From positions 408,687 to 472,686 of the forward strand of contig NZ_FOSQ01000001.1 of NCBI RefSeq assembly GCF_900114315.1: a stretch of DNA of 64,000 bases, written 5' to 3'. The position numbers were made by a program, and so were the translations under genes. The notes beneath the pieces were generated by a model that searched no databases, was not told the origin of the DNA, and was given only the letters and a program-made list of their open reading frames with translations. Shown here one piece after another: positions 8,817 through 17,572 of this stretch; position 1 is the stretch's first letter; each line of letters opens with the position of its first letter. Origin of the DNA: Falsiroseomonas stagni DSM 19981 (lineage in GTDB: Bacteria > Pseudomonadota > Alphaproteobacteria > Acetobacterales > Acetobacteraceae).

Positions 8817-9347
8817 CTACTTGGTCAGCGGGCCCGGCTGGCCAGGGAACTGAGAGGTCATCGGCGGCACCGGCCCGCCGGCGGCGCGCGACAGCCGCAC
8901 GCGGTCGCCGCGGGTGATGACCACCCGGTCCCCGGCCTGCAGCCCTTCCTCATTCGTCTGCACCACGGCGATGTCGCCGCCCCGGTCCTGGCGGACGATG
9001 AATTCCACCGCCTGGCCCTGGGTCACGCCCCGCTCGATCGCCGTGCCGGCCAGGCCACCCAGGATGGCGCCGCCCACGCCCGCGATGGCGTTGGACCGCC
9101 AGTCGCCGCCGATGAAGCTGCCCGCCAGGCCACCGGCCACGGCGCCGCCCACGGTGCCAACGCCGGATGTGCTGCCGGCCACATTGACCGGGCGGGTGCC
9201 GACGATGGTGCCGTAGTTCACATGGGCGGCGCCGCCGAGCGCACCGGCGGAATAGGTCGTGCCCGTATTGGCCGGCGCACAGGCCGGCACCGCGGCCAGC
9301 AGCGCAAGCGCGGCGGCGGCGGGGATCAGGCGGTGGTTCAGGCGCAT
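8817..9347 (-). CDS. Glycine-zipper outer-membrane lipoprotein (SlyB/Rick_17kDa-like)
   Basis: Protein of 176 residues. The ATG was chosen because it gives a clean lipoprotein signal ending in LLAAVPAC (lipobox, lipidated Cys near residue 23). Residues about 60-110 are Gly/Ala-rich with repeated GGxxGG spacing (GGAVAGGLAGSFIGG, GGAILGGLAGTAIERG), the 2TM glycine-zipper of SlyB/OsmB/17-kDa-antigen proteins. The C-terminal 60 residues (EGLQAGDRVVITRGDRVRL) look like a small beta domain. Probable structural or stress lipoprotein of the outer membrane. Confidence 0.85.
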   Translation of the reverse strand: MRLNHRLIPAAAALALLAAVPACAPANTGTTYSAGALGGAAHVNYGTIVGTRPVNVAGSTSGVGTVGGAVAGGLAGSFIGGDWRSNAIAGVGGAILGGLAGTAIERGVTQGQAVEFIVRQDRGGDIAVVQTNEEGLQAGDRVVITRGDRVRLSRAAGGPVPPMTSQFPGQPGPLTK

Positions 9348-9362
9348 CGTGATGCCCTTCGT

Positions 9363-9421
9363 GATGGGTCGTCGCCAAGGCGACGCGGTCTTGATGAGTC
9401 GTCGCCAGGCGACGGGATCGG
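9363..9421. repeat. Tandem pair of short hairpins in the lipoprotein leader
   Basis: Two head-to-tail copies of a unit of about 30 bases. Each contains a perfect 6-bp stem (GTCGCC/GGCGAC) with a 2-base or 1-base spacer: stems at 9371-9384 and 9401-9413. They lie just upstream of the lipoprotein ATG, probably within its mRNA leader. A role in mRNA stability or regulation is possible but unproven. The rest of the gap to 9760 shows no convincing gene. Confidence 0.5.
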
Positions 9422-9760
9422 GTGACAGGTAGCGCATCCCGGGCCGGAATGCCCGCCCCGGATGATTGCGTGCTGTTTCAACTGGTAGCGTGGCAGTAAC
9501 ACGGCACGCTCTGCCATGATCTCGTCCTTGCCTCCGCCTACCGGCGTGCGGTAGGCGTTGCGCTCGCCGTTTTTTTCGGCGTTCCTTCACGAAACCCATG
9601 CCAGATGGCCCAGGTGGCCAGGCCGGTGCGGGATGGCTTGAACGAACGGGACGGGTATCGGGGGTTGGCCTGGGCCAGGTCGCATCGCGGGGGCGGTGCG
9701 CCATGGCCGGGGGGGCAGGCCTCGGACACTCCGGTTCCGTCAACGGACGGAGAGCATGGC

Positions 9761-11131
9761 ATGGTCGGCTTCAGCGCTGCGGGCTTGGTTCGCCCGTTGG
9801 CTGCGTGCCTGCTGCTGGGGGCGCTTGCCGCCTGCGGCCAGTCTCCGCAGCGGGCGGTGACGCAGGCGCCGGCGTCGTCCGGCGAATGGGTGCGCCCCAC
9901 GACCTACGACCCGCCCGGCCCCGCCGGCGACCCCTGGGGCCCTTACATCCAGACGGCCTCCCGCCGCTTCGACGTGCCGGAACGCTGGATCCGGGAAGTG
10001 ATGCGCCAGGAATCCGCGGGCCGAGTCGGCGCCACCTCCCGCGTCGGCGCCATGGGCCTCATGCAGGTCATGCCCGGCACCTATCGCGAGTTGCAGGCCC
10101 GCTACGGCCTTGGCCCCGATCCCTATCACCCCTGGGACAATTTGATGGCCGGCACCGCCTATGTGCGGGAGATGTATGAGCTGTACGGCGCGCCTGCCTT
10201 CCTGGCGGCCTACAATGCCGGTCCGCGGCGGCTGGAGGATTACCTCTGGGGCGGCCGCGGCCTGCCGAACGAGACGCGCAACTACGTCGCGCGAATCGGG
10301 CCGCGCATCGCCGGCACCAGCCCGAACCGCCGCGCGGCGCCTGAGGTCTACGCCGCCGCCGAGATCCCGCTCGACATCCCGCCGGGGCCGCGCCGCGGCG
10401 ATGCCGCCACCATGCTGGCGCTGCGCGAACAGCGCCGCGCGGTGGATCCGGGCGTGCAGGTGGCCCGGCTGCCCGCCGGCCCGGTGGTGCGGATGGAACC
10501 CATCCCGGATGGCAGCACCGCGGTCGATTCCGCCTTCACGCCGCCGGCCGCGCCCGTCCGCACGCAGGTTGCCGCAGCCGGCGGCTTCGCGCCCGCCGGC
10601 ACCGTCGTCGCCATGGCGCCGATCGCCAGCCCCGGCGATTTCCAGACGCGCATGGACCCGATCGAAAGCCCCGGCGACCGCGTGACGCGGATGGAGCCCG
10701 TGGCCAGCGCCGGCGACCCCGGCGTAGCCCCCATCCGCACCGAGTCGCTGGCGCCCCCGCCCGGTGCCTCCCGCGCCATCGCCGCCGCGCCGGCGCCCGC
10801 CGGGCGGGGTTTCTCCCTGATCCCGCAGGCGCATGCCGGCACCCTGCCGGCGGTACCCCGCCCCGCCCCGTCGGCCCCGGCGGGCGGCGGCAATTGGGGC
10901 ATCCAGGTCGGCGCCTTCGCGTCGGAGAACCTGGCCCGGGCCGCCGCAGGCCAGGCGCGCGACCAGGTCGCCGCCACCGGCACCCGCGCGCTGGTCGAGC
11001 CCTCCGGCCAGGGCCGCGGCGTGCTCTACCGCGCCCGCGTCACCGGCCTTTCCAGCCGCGGTGCGGCCGAGCAGGCTTGCGAAAGGCTGCGTGGCCGAGG
11101 CGCCTGCATGATCGTCGCGCCCGGCGTCTGA
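9761..11131 (+). CDS. Lipoprotein lytic transglycosylase with C-terminal SPOR domain
   Basis: Protein of 456 residues. The ATG was chosen over longer in-frame options because it begins a lipoprotein signal ending LLGALAAC. The SLT/goose-lysozyme-like domain covers about residues 50-160, with catalytic Glu84 in MRQESAGR, then GAMGLMQVMPGTY and AAYNAGPRR. It cuts peptidoglycan glycan strands, forming 1,6-anhydro ends. The middle is Pro/Ala-rich with three or four copies of an M-x-P-I/V-x-S-x-G-D motif. The last 75 residues (WGIQVGAFASENLARAAA onward) are a SPOR domain that binds denuded septal glycan. The architecture resembles RlpA-like or septal transglycosylases. Confidence 0.9.
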   Translation: MVGFSAAGLVRPLAACLLLGALAACGQSPQRAVTQAPASSGEWVRPTTYDPPGPAGDPWGPYIQTASRRFDVPERWIREVMRQESAGRVGATSRVGAMGLMQVMPGTYRELQARYGLGPDPYHPWDNLMAGTAYVREMYELYGAPAFLAAYNAGPRRLEDYLWGGRGLPNETRNYVARIGPRIAGTSPNRRAAPEVYAAAEIPLDIPPGPRRGDAATMLALREQRRAVDPGVQVARLPAGPVVRMEPIPDGSTAVDSAFTPPAAPVRTQVAAAGGFAPAGTVVAMAPIASPGDFQTRMDPIESPGDRVTRMEPVASAGDPGVAPIRTESLAPPPGASRAIAAAPAPAGRGFSLIPQAHAGTLPAVPRPAPSAPAGGGNWGIQVGAFASENLARAAAGQARDQVAATGTRALVEPSGQGRGVLYRARVTGLSSRGAAEQACERLRGRGACMIVAPGV

Positions 11132-11162
11132 CGCCGGGGCGCCCCATCCCATGATGAGGCCC

Positions 11163-11190
11163 GCGGCCCGCCCCCACCGGGGCGGGCCGC
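11163..11190 (+). terminator. Probable terminator hairpin after the transglycosylase gene
   Basis: Perfect 12-bp inverted repeat (11163-11174 with 11179-11190), almost all G/C, with a CACC loop. It starts 31 bases after the stop. The following bases (GCTTCGTT) are only weakly T-rich, so it is a plausible but not textbook intrinsic terminator. Confidence 0.6.
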
Positions 11191-11352
11191 GCTTCGTTAT
11201 GGGGCAGCATCACCAGGGCGGGTCCGCCTCGGCTCGAAATGCTCGTGCAGGTTGTGTCTCCCTGCTCTCGATCACGAATTCGAGGTCAAAAAAATGTGAC
11301 CGCTCACCCAATAGGCAGTGGAATGATTCGTCGCGATGTCGATAATGGACAC

Positions 11353-11649
11353 ATGGCGATGGAAGCTCCGACAGGGCAGGTCCCCCCCGGCCTGCTAGGC
11401 CTCCGTCCTCCGGCCGATCTGGCGGAGGCCCCGGTGGCGCGTGCGCCGGTCCCCCCGGCATCCCGGCCCAAGGCAGCCCCCAAGGCAGCCGAACAGCCTC
11501 CCGAACGCCCGGCCTATCCGGTGATCTCCTCCGGCTGGGACAGCGAGGATGAGGAAAGCCGCGGCAAGACCAGCGACCTGATGACGGCGGTCAAGGCGCT
11601 GGCCGTCCTCAGCCTCTTCATCGTCGCGGTCGCGCTACTGATCCGCTGA
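11353..11649 (+). CDS. Small tail-anchored membrane protein, unknown function
   Basis: Protein of 98 residues, family not recognised. It has a Pro/Ala-rich first half (PVPPASRPKAAPKAAEQPPE), an acidic middle (SGWDSEDEESRGK) and a single C-terminal hydrophobic helix (VKALAVLSLFIVAVALLIR) that would anchor it with the N-terminus in the cytoplasm. An ATG 30 bases upstream is also possible; neither has a strong ribosome site. The upstream 60 bases are unusually AT-rich for this DNA and may hold its promoter. A GC-rich inverted repeat follows the stop. Confidence 0.55.
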   Translation: MAMEAPTGQVPPGLLGLRPPADLAEAPVARAPVPPASRPKAAPKAAEQPPERPAYPVISSGWDSEDEESRGKTSDLMTAVKALAVLSLFIVAVALLIR

Positions 11650-11723
11650 CCCCGCCCGGGCTTCCCGGCCCGGGTAGTCTTGTCCCCGCCGCACCGCTCC
11701 CCCACCCTGCCGCCGACTGGCTC

Positions 11724-11731
11724 AGGGGAGG
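11724..11731 (+). promoter_or_regulatory. Strong ribosome-binding site before a CTG start
   Basis: AGGGGAGG lies five bases upstream of an in-frame CTG. No ATG or GTG lies nearby in frame, and the only conventional upstream candidate is a TTG 57 bases earlier without such a site. The CTG is therefore the best initiation codon for the acyl-CoA synthetase gene. Confidence 0.55.
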
Positions 11732-11736
11732 CGCAT

Positions 11737-13815
11737 CTGTCCTTCAAGGATCTCGACCGGCTGCTGAGGCCGAAGGCCGTAGCCGTGATCGGTGCGTCGG
11801 ATGATCCGGTGCGGATCGGCGGCCGCCCCATCGCCTACATGAAGGCGCGCGGCTTCGCCGGGCCGCTGATGCCGGTGAACCCCAACCGCGCGACCGTCCA
11901 GGGCCTGCAGGCCTGGCCCGCCATCGCCGACCTGCCCGTGACGCCGGATGCCGCCATCGTCGCCATCCCCGGGGAGGGCGCGATCCAGGCGGTGGAGGAT
12001 CTCGGCGCCCGCGGCTGCGGCGCGGCCATCGTCTTCACCGCGGGCTTCGCGGAGGTGGGGCCGGACGGCGCGGCGATGCAGGCGCGACTCGTCGCCGCCG
12101 CGCGCCGGCATGGCATGAGGCTCGTTGGCCCCAACTGCCTCGGCCTGTTCAACGCCGCGCTCGGCTACTACCCCATCTTCTCCGCGAGCTTCGAGGGCGG
12201 CTGGCCGCTGCCCGGCGCCGTCGGCATCGCCTCCCAATCCGGCGCCTATGGCAGCCATCTGTTCGCGGCCGCGCGGGACCGCGGCATCGGCACCCCCGTC
12301 CTGGTCACCACGGGGAACGAGGCCGATACCAACCTCGCCGACATCATCGGCTGGATGGCGGAAAGCGAGGAGGTGTCCGTCATCGCCGCCTATGCGGAGG
12401 GCATCAAGGACGGCCCGCGCTTCATCGCCGCGCTGGAAGCCGCCCGCGCCGCGCGCAAGCCGGTGGTGATGATGAAGGTCGGCCGCTCCGCGCTCGGCCA
12501 GGCCGCCGCGCAATCCCACACCGCCTCCATCGCCGGCGATGACCGGGTGATGGACGCGATTCTCGCGGAATATGGCGTCCATCGCGCGCGGACGACCGAG
12601 GAATTGCTGGACGTCTGCTACGTCGCGCAGAAGCGCCTCTACCCCGCGGGCAACACGCTCGGCGTCGTCACCATCTCCGGCGGCGCGGGGGTGCTGATGT
12701 CGGATGCGGCGGAAGCGGCGGGGCTGCCCATGCCGCCCATGCCGCAGCACGCGCAGGATGCGCTGCGCAAGCTGGTTCCCTTCGCCTCCCCCCTCAACCC
12801 CGTGGACTGCACCGCGCAGGCCTTCAACGACATGAGCGTGATCGGCAGCTTCGCCGAGAGCATGGTCACCGATGGCGGCTACAGCAGCGTCATCGCCTTC
12901 TTCACGGCCTGGGGTGGCACGCCCTCCATGGCGCCGCGCCTGCGCGCCGAACTCAAGAAGGTGCTGGACCGCCACCCCGACCGCCTCTTCGTCCTCTCCA
13001 TCCTGGCCAGCACGGAGCGTGTCCGGGAATGGGAAGCCGACGGCTTCCTCTGCATCGAGGACCCGTCCCGCGCCGTCATCGCCCTCGCCGCCATGGGCCG
13101 CTTCGGCGATGCCTTTTCGTCAATGCCGCCCGCGCCTGCACCCGTCCCCGCCGTATCCCTGCCCGCGACGGCGCCGAACGAGGCCGAGGCCAAGCGCATC
13201 CTGGCCGAGGCCGGCGTGCCGATGGTGCCCGAGGCCGCCTGCGCCACGGCGGAGGAAGCGGTCGTCGTCGCCCGCCGCATCGGCTTCCCGGTGGTGGCAA
13301 AGATCCTGTCGCCCGACATCCTCCACAAGAGCGAGATCGGCGGCGTCATCCTGAACATCGCCGATGAGGCCGCGCTGCGCGACGCCCACGCCACCCTCCT
13401 CTCCCGCGCCGCCGAACGCGCCCCCGCTGCCCGCATCGATGGCGTGCTGGTGGCGAAGCAGGTCATGGGCGGGGTGGAGATGGCGCTCGGCGTGGTGCGC
13501 GATCCCGTCTTCGGCCCCGTCGCCATGGTGGGCCTGGGTGGCGTCTTCATCGAAGTGTTCAAGGACGTCGCCTTCGCCCGCTGCCCGGTCGATCCGGCGC
13601 GGGCGGAGGCGATGATCCGCTCCCTCAAGGGCTTTCCTCTGTTGGATGGCGCGCGAGGCCGCCCCAAGGCGGATGTGGCGGCGCTCACGAAAGCCCTCGT
13701 CGCCCTGTCCCGCTTCGCCGCCGGCGCCGGCCCGCGGCTTCTGTCCGCGGAGGTGAACCCCCTTCTCGTCACCCCGGATGGCGCCTTCGCCGCCGACGCC
13801 GTCATCGAGGTCTGA
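11737..13815 (+). CDS. Acyl-CoA/acetyl-CoA synthetase, NDP-forming type (CoA-binding plus ATP-grasp)
   Basis: Protein of about 692 residues. Domains in order: CoA-binding Rossmann domain (RPKAVAVIGASDDP), succinyl-CoA-synthetase-like domain with the phospho-His candidate in QSHTASIAGDD, and a C-terminal ATP-grasp domain (ILSPDILHKSEIGGVIL). This is the fused layout of ADP-forming acyl-CoA synthetases and many alphaproteobacterial acid-CoA ligases. It makes or uses an acyl-CoA for the operon that follows. The start is placed at a CTG with a strong ribosome site; a TTG at 11680 would add 19 residues not typical of the family. The acyl substrate is unknown. Confidence 0.88.
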   Translation: MSFKDLDRLLRPKAVAVIGASDDPVRIGGRPIAYMKARGFAGPLMPVNPNRATVQGLQAWPAIADLPVTPDAAIVAIPGEGAIQAVEDLGARGCGAAIVFTAGFAEVGPDGAAMQARLVAAARRHGMRLVGPNCLGLFNAALGYYPIFSASFEGGWPLPGAVGIASQSGAYGSHLFAAARDRGIGTPVLVTTGNEADTNLADIIGWMAESEEVSVIAAYAEGIKDGPRFIAALEAARAARKPVVMMKVGRSALGQAAAQSHTASIAGDDRVMDAILAEYGVHRARTTEELLDVCYVAQKRLYPAGNTLGVVTISGGAGVLMSDAAEAAGLPMPPMPQHAQDALRKLVPFASPLNPVDCTAQAFNDMSVIGSFAESMVTDGGYSSVIAFFTAWGGTPSMAPRLRAELKKVLDRHPDRLFVLSILASTERVREWEADGFLCIEDPSRAVIALAAMGRFGDAFSSMPPAPAPVPAVSLPATAPNEAEAKRILAEAGVPMVPEAACATAEEAVVVARRIGFPVVAKILSPDILHKSEIGGVILNIADEAALRDAHATLLSRAAERAPAARIDGVLVAKQVMGGVEMALGVVRDPVFGPVAMVGLGGVFIEVFKDVAFARCPVDPARAEAMIRSLKGFPLLDGARGRPKADVAALTKALVALSRFAAGAGPRLLSAEVNPLLVTPDGAFAADAVIEV

Positions 13816-13817
13816 CC

Positions 13818-14678
13818 ATGCCCATCGTCACCGAAACCCTGCTCAACTTCCCGATCCCCGAGATCCGCCAGGTGCTGCGCTGGCAGGACACCGCGCTCTA
13901 CGCCCTCTCGCTCGGCGTCGGGCAGGACCCGATGGATGAGGCCGATCTCCGCTTCGTCACGGAAGGCGCGGCCATGCAGGCCCTTCCCACCATCCCCGTC
14001 GTGCTCGGCTATCCCGGCTTCTGGCTGGCCGATCCCGCGACAGGGGTGGATGCCGTCCGCCTGGTGGCGGGGGAGCAATCCGTCGAACTCCACGCGCCGC
14101 TGCCCGTGGAAGGCGAGATCATCGGCCGGTCCCGCGTCACCGGCCTGGTCGATCGCGGCGCGGGCAAGGGCGCGCTGCTCTATGTGGCGCGGGAGGTGAT
14201 CGAAGCCGCGACGGGCCAGACGCTGGCGACGGTGGACCAGACCATCTTCCTGCGCGGCGATGGCGGATTCGGCGGCCCCACCGGCCCCGTGAAGAAGCCC
14301 GCCCCGGAAGCCGAGGGCCCGCCCGCCCTCACGCTCGACCTGCCGACGCGCCCCGAAATGGCGCTGCTCTATCGCCTGAACGGCGACCACAACCCGCTGC
14401 ACAGCAGCCCGGGCCTGGCGGCCAAGGCGGGCTTTCCCCGCCCCATCCTGCACGGCCTCGGCACCTTCGGCGTTGTCGGCCGCGCTTTGCTCCGCGCGGT
14501 CTGCGGGGGCGATCCCGCGCGCTTCGGCCGGATGGAATGCCGCTTCTCCGCCCCCGTCTTCCCGGGCGAGACCATCCGCACGGAAATCTGGCCCGACGCC
14601 ACTGGTGCCGCCTTCCGTAGCCGCGTCATGGAGCGCGATGTCGTGGTCATCTCCAACGGGCGATTGACCCTCCGTTGA
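13818..14678 (+). CDS. MaoC-family (R)-specific enoyl-CoA hydratase
   Basis: Protein of 286 residues with a double hot-dog layout. The hydratase 2 motif is clear in the C-terminal half: LNGDHNPLHSSPGLAAKAG then FPRPILHGLGTFG, with the catalytic Asp and His in GDHNPLH. It hydrates trans-2-enoyl-CoA to (R)-3-hydroxyacyl-CoA. It starts two bases after the acyl-CoA synthetase stop, so it is in the same operon. The length fits peroxisomal-MFE2-like double hot-dog hydratases rather than short PhaJ. Confidence 0.88.
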   Translation: MPIVTETLLNFPIPEIRQVLRWQDTALYALSLGVGQDPMDEADLRFVTEGAAMQALPTIPVVLGYPGFWLADPATGVDAVRLVAGEQSVELHAPLPVEGEIIGRSRVTGLVDRGAGKGALLYVAREVIEAATGQTLATVDQTIFLRGDGGFGGPTGPVKKPAPEAEGPPALTLDLPTRPEMALLYRLNGDHNPLHSSPGLAAKAGFPRPILHGLGTFGVVGRALLRAVCGGDPARFGRMECRFSAPVFPGETIRTEIWPDATGAAFRSRVMERDVVVISNGRLTLR

Positions 14679-14764
14679 TCGTCTGGACGCCGCTTGCCCA
14701 AGCGGCTACCGAGACGCACCCCCGCAGGGGGGGCGACCAGGTGGTGGAGGCTGCGGCAGCGCGC

Positions 14765-15445
14765 ATGATCAACAAGATCGTCCAATCCATCGCGGAGGCG
14801 CTGTCCGGCATCAAGGACGGCTCGACCGTCCTGATGGGTGGCTTCGGCGCCGTCGGCCAGCCCGACGAACTGATCGAGGGCCTGATCGAGCAGGGTGCCA
14901 AGGACCTCACCGTCGTCGCCAACAATGCCGGCGCGGGTCGCGTCGGCCTGGCGAAGCTGATGGAGATGGGGCGCGTCCGGAAGATCATCTGCTCCTTCCC
15001 CCGCTCCGCCGGATCGACGGTGTTCGAGGAACTGTACCGCGCCGGCAAGCTGGAACTGGAGATCGTCCCCCAGGGCACGCTGGCGGAGCGCATGCGCGCC
15101 GCGGGCGCCGGCATCCCCGCCTTCTTCACGCCGACCGCGGCCGGCACGAAGCTCGCCCAGGGCAAGGAAGCCCGCGACTTCAACGGCCGCCCGCATATCC
15201 TGGAACTGGCCCTGCCCGGCGATGTCGCGCTGGTGGAGGCCTGGGAGGCCGATCGCTGGGGCAACCTCACCTATCGGGAGGGTGGCCGCAACTTCAACCC
15301 GGTGATGGCCATGGCCGCCACGCTGACGGTGGCGCAGACGCACCACATCCGCGAACTCGGCGACATCGCGCCGGACAACGTCCACACCCCCGGCATCTAT
15401 GTGCAGCGCGTCGTGCAGGTCGCGCGCGGCGCTCCTTGGAATTAA
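14765..15445 (+). CDS. CoA-transferase subunit A (3-oxoacid/acyl CoA-transferase)
   Basis: Protein of 226 residues, family I CoA-transferase alpha subunit. The CoA-binding loop is GGFGAVGQPDELIEGL, and the end VQVARG is typical. The ATG was chosen because upstream in-frame sequence reads through non-conserved sequence. It pairs with the beta subunit encoded 86 bases downstream to move CoA between carboxylic acids. Substrate is not deducible; 3-oxoadipate or acetoacetate are common in the family. Confidence 0.9.
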   Translation: MINKIVQSIAEALSGIKDGSTVLMGGFGAVGQPDELIEGLIEQGAKDLTVVANNAGAGRVGLAKLMEMGRVRKIICSFPRSAGSTVFEELYRAGKLELEIVPQGTLAERMRAAGAGIPAFFTPTAAGTKLAQGKEARDFNGRPHILELALPGDVALVEAWEADRWGNLTYREGGRNFNPVMAMAATLTVAQTHHIRELGDIAPDNVHTPGIYVQRVVQVARGAPWN

Positions 15446-15531
15446 CGGCGGCCGATTCAGACCTCCGGGCCAAGTGGCCCTCCGGTCATCGGGCGCCGGC
15501 CCCGATCCTCGAACGTCTCGGAGGCTTATCA

Positions 15532-16176
15532 ATGTCCAGCTTCACCCGCCAGCAGATGGCCGCCCGCGTGGCGGACGACATTCCCGAGGGCTGGTTCGTC
15601 AACCTCGGCATCGGCATCCCGACCATGGTCGCGGACTATGTGCCGATGGACCGCGAGGTCATCCTGCACAGTGAAAACGGCATCCTCGGCATGGGCCCCG
15701 CGCCGGCGCCGGACAAGGTGAATGCCTGGCTGGTCAATGCCGGCAAGCAGCCCGTCACGCTCCGCCCCGGTGGCAGCTTCTTCCACCATGCCGACAGCTT
15801 CGGGATGATCCGCGGCGGCCATATCGACCTCTGCGTCCTCGGCGCCTTCGAGGTCGCGGAGAATGGCGACATCGCGAACTGGGCGACCAGCGAGAATGAC
15901 AGCGCCCCCGCCGTCGGCGGCGCGATGGATCTGGCCGCCGGCGCCAAGCGCCTCTGGGTCGTGATGGACCACACCACGAAGGATGGCCGCCCCAAGCTGG
16001 TCGAGACCTGCGGCTACCCGCTGACCGCGCATGGCGCCGTGCAGCGCATCTACACCAACCTGGCCGTCATCGACGTGGTCCGCGGCCGCGGCTTCGTGGT
16101 GCGGGAGATCGTGCCGGGCATGTCGCTGGCCGACCTGCAGGCGAAGACCGGCGCCGTGCTGCATACCGACTCATGA
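15532..16176 (+). CDS. CoA-transferase subunit B
   Basis: Protein of 214 residues, the beta subunit. SENGILGMGP holds the catalytic Glu that forms the enzyme-CoA thioester; GIGIPTMVADY and GGAMDLAAGAKRLWVVMDH are conserved family blocks. GGAGG-like sequence eight bases before the ATG supports this start over an earlier in-frame one. It overlaps the next gene by ATGA. Confidence 0.92.
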   Translation: MSSFTRQQMAARVADDIPEGWFVNLGIGIPTMVADYVPMDREVILHSENGILGMGPAPAPDKVNAWLVNAGKQPVTLRPGGSFFHHADSFGMIRGGHIDLCVLGAFEVAENGDIANWATSENDSAPAVGGAMDLAAGAKRLWVVMDHTTKDGRPKLVETCGYPLTAHGAVQRIYTNLAVIDVVRGRGFVVREIVPGMSLADLQAKTGAVLHTDS

Positions 16177-16949
16177 GCGACGCCCCGGTTTGCCGCGTGA
16201 CGGAACAGCGCGACGGCGCCGTCCTCACGCTGACGCTGGACTACCCCGCCCGCCGCAACGCGCTGAACGTCGCGCTGCGGGAGCAGATGTTCGCGATCCT
16301 CGAAGCCGCCCAGGGCGATGACGGCATCCGCGCCATCGTGCTGACGGGTGAGGGCGGGAATTTCTGCTCCGGCGGCGACATCTCCGGCATGGATGTGCGC
16401 GACGCCGAGCAGGGGCGCGAACGCATGCGCCGCACCCACCGCATGGTGCGCCTGATGATCGGCGGCCGCATCCCGCTGGTGGCGGCGGTGGAGGGCTGGT
16501 GCGTCGGCGCCGGCCTGTCCATGGCCTGCGCCTGCGACACCATCGTGGCTGCGGAGGATGCCCGCTTCGCCGCGGGCTTCGGCCGCGTCGGCCTGATGGC
16601 CGATCTCGGCCTGCCCTGGACCCTGCCCAACCGCATCGGCCCTGCGCGCGCGAAGCAGATGCTGCTCTACCCCGACCAGATCGCGGGCGCGGAGGCCGAA
16701 CGTATCGGCCTGGTGGATCGTCTCGTGCCGAAGGGCGGCGCCCTGGCGAAGGCGCAGGAACTCGCATCCTTCCTCGCCCAGCAGGCGCCGCTCCCCATCG
16801 CACTCACGAAACGCTTGCTGGCGGAGGGCCTGGACGCCGCGCTGGAGCGCGAGCGCGACTGGCAGACGATGTGCTTCCTCAGCGCCGACCACGCCGAGGG
16901 CCGCAGCGCCTTCATGGAAAAGCGCGCGCCGGTGTTCGGCAGGAAGTAG
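16173..16949 (+). CDS. Enoyl-CoA hydratase/isomerase family protein
   Basis: Protein of 258 residues with the crotonase fold. ARRNALNVALREQM and NFCSGGDISGM form the first part of the oxyanion hole and acyl pocket; VEGWCVGAGLSMACACD is the second. Asp and Gly dominate where many hydratases carry the two catalytic Glu, so the exact reaction (hydration or isomerisation) is uncertain. It is the last gene of the acyl-CoA operon. Confidence 0.88.
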   Translation: MSDAPVCRVTEQRDGAVLTLTLDYPARRNALNVALREQMFAILEAAQGDDGIRAIVLTGEGGNFCSGGDISGMDVRDAEQGRERMRRTHRMVRLMIGGRIPLVAAVEGWCVGAGLSMACACDTIVAAEDARFAAGFGRVGLMADLGLPWTLPNRIGPARAKQMLLYPDQIAGAEAERIGLVDRLVPKGGALAKAQELASFLAQQAPLPIALTKRLLAEGLDAALERERDWQTMCFLSADHAEGRSAFMEKRAPVFGRK

Positions 16950-17017
16950 TCCGAACTCAACTTGACCGTGCAATATTGCCGGACTTAGAGTCGATATAGC
17001 AATAAGTCGGGTGTATA

Positions 17018-17569
17018 ATGTTTCCTCGGTCCTGCCGAATACTGCTTGCCTCGCCGCTGATCCTCACCCTCGCCGCCTGCCAGGATCCCGATTGGGCCAA
17101 CCGGGCCGCGCTCCAGATCGGCGCGCCACGCGCCGAGGCCGCCGCCATCCGGCAACGACAGACTGCCCGCTTCGACGGCGTCCCTGAAACCCGGCTGCTC
17201 GTCGAAGCCACGCAGGTTCTCCAGGACCTCGGCTTCACGATCGAGGAGAGCGCGGCGCGCCACGGCGTGCTCGCGGGCGCCAAGGACCGCGACGCGGTGG
17301 AAACGCCGCAGGTGGTTGGCCAGGTGGCGCTAACGGTTGCCTTGCTGGTTCTTGGCGTCCGCTACGATCCGATCTGGGATACCGACCAGATCATCCGCGC
17401 GACCCTCACGACCCAACCGATGGGCCAGCGTGATTCGGTATTGCGCGTGTCCTTCGAACGGATCGTCACGAACAACAAGGGCGGGACGCGCGTGGAACAA
17501 CTGACCGAGGCCGAATTCTCCACCGGCTTCTTCGACCGGGTCCGCGCTGGCCTGGCAAGGCAGGCCTGA
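17018..17569 (+). CDS. Lipoprotein of the five-gene lipoprotein run (paralogue 1)
   Basis: Protein of 183 residues, unrecognised family. The signal ends LILTLAAC (lipobox, Cys near residue 22). A central block QDLGFTIEESAARHGVL is shared almost exactly with the fourth protein of the run. A hydrophobic stretch VGQVALTVALLVLGV sits in the middle. The C-terminus FFDRVRAGLARQA resembles that of the other members. About 70 bases of relatively AT-rich DNA upstream probably hold the promoter of the cluster. Confidence 0.75.
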   Translation: MFPRSCRILLASPLILTLAACQDPDWANRAALQIGAPRAEAAAIRQRQTARFDGVPETRLLVEATQVLQDLGFTIEESAARHGVLAGAKDRDAVETPQVVGQVALTVALLVLGVRYDPIWDTDQIIRATLTTQPMGQRDSVLRVSFERIVTNNKGGTRVEQLTEAEFSTGFFDRVRAGLARQA

Positions 17570-17572
17570 CGC

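Noticed and set aside
16950..17017. TTGACC (16962-16967) as a -35 element for the lipoprotein run
   Set aside because: The nearest -10-like hexamer lies 27 bases away, outside the usual spacing; only a general AT-rich promoter region can be claimed.
17014..17019. TATAAT as a -10 promoter element
   Set aside because: It overlaps the ATG of the first lipoprotein gene, too close to serve as its promoter, and no -35 fits.
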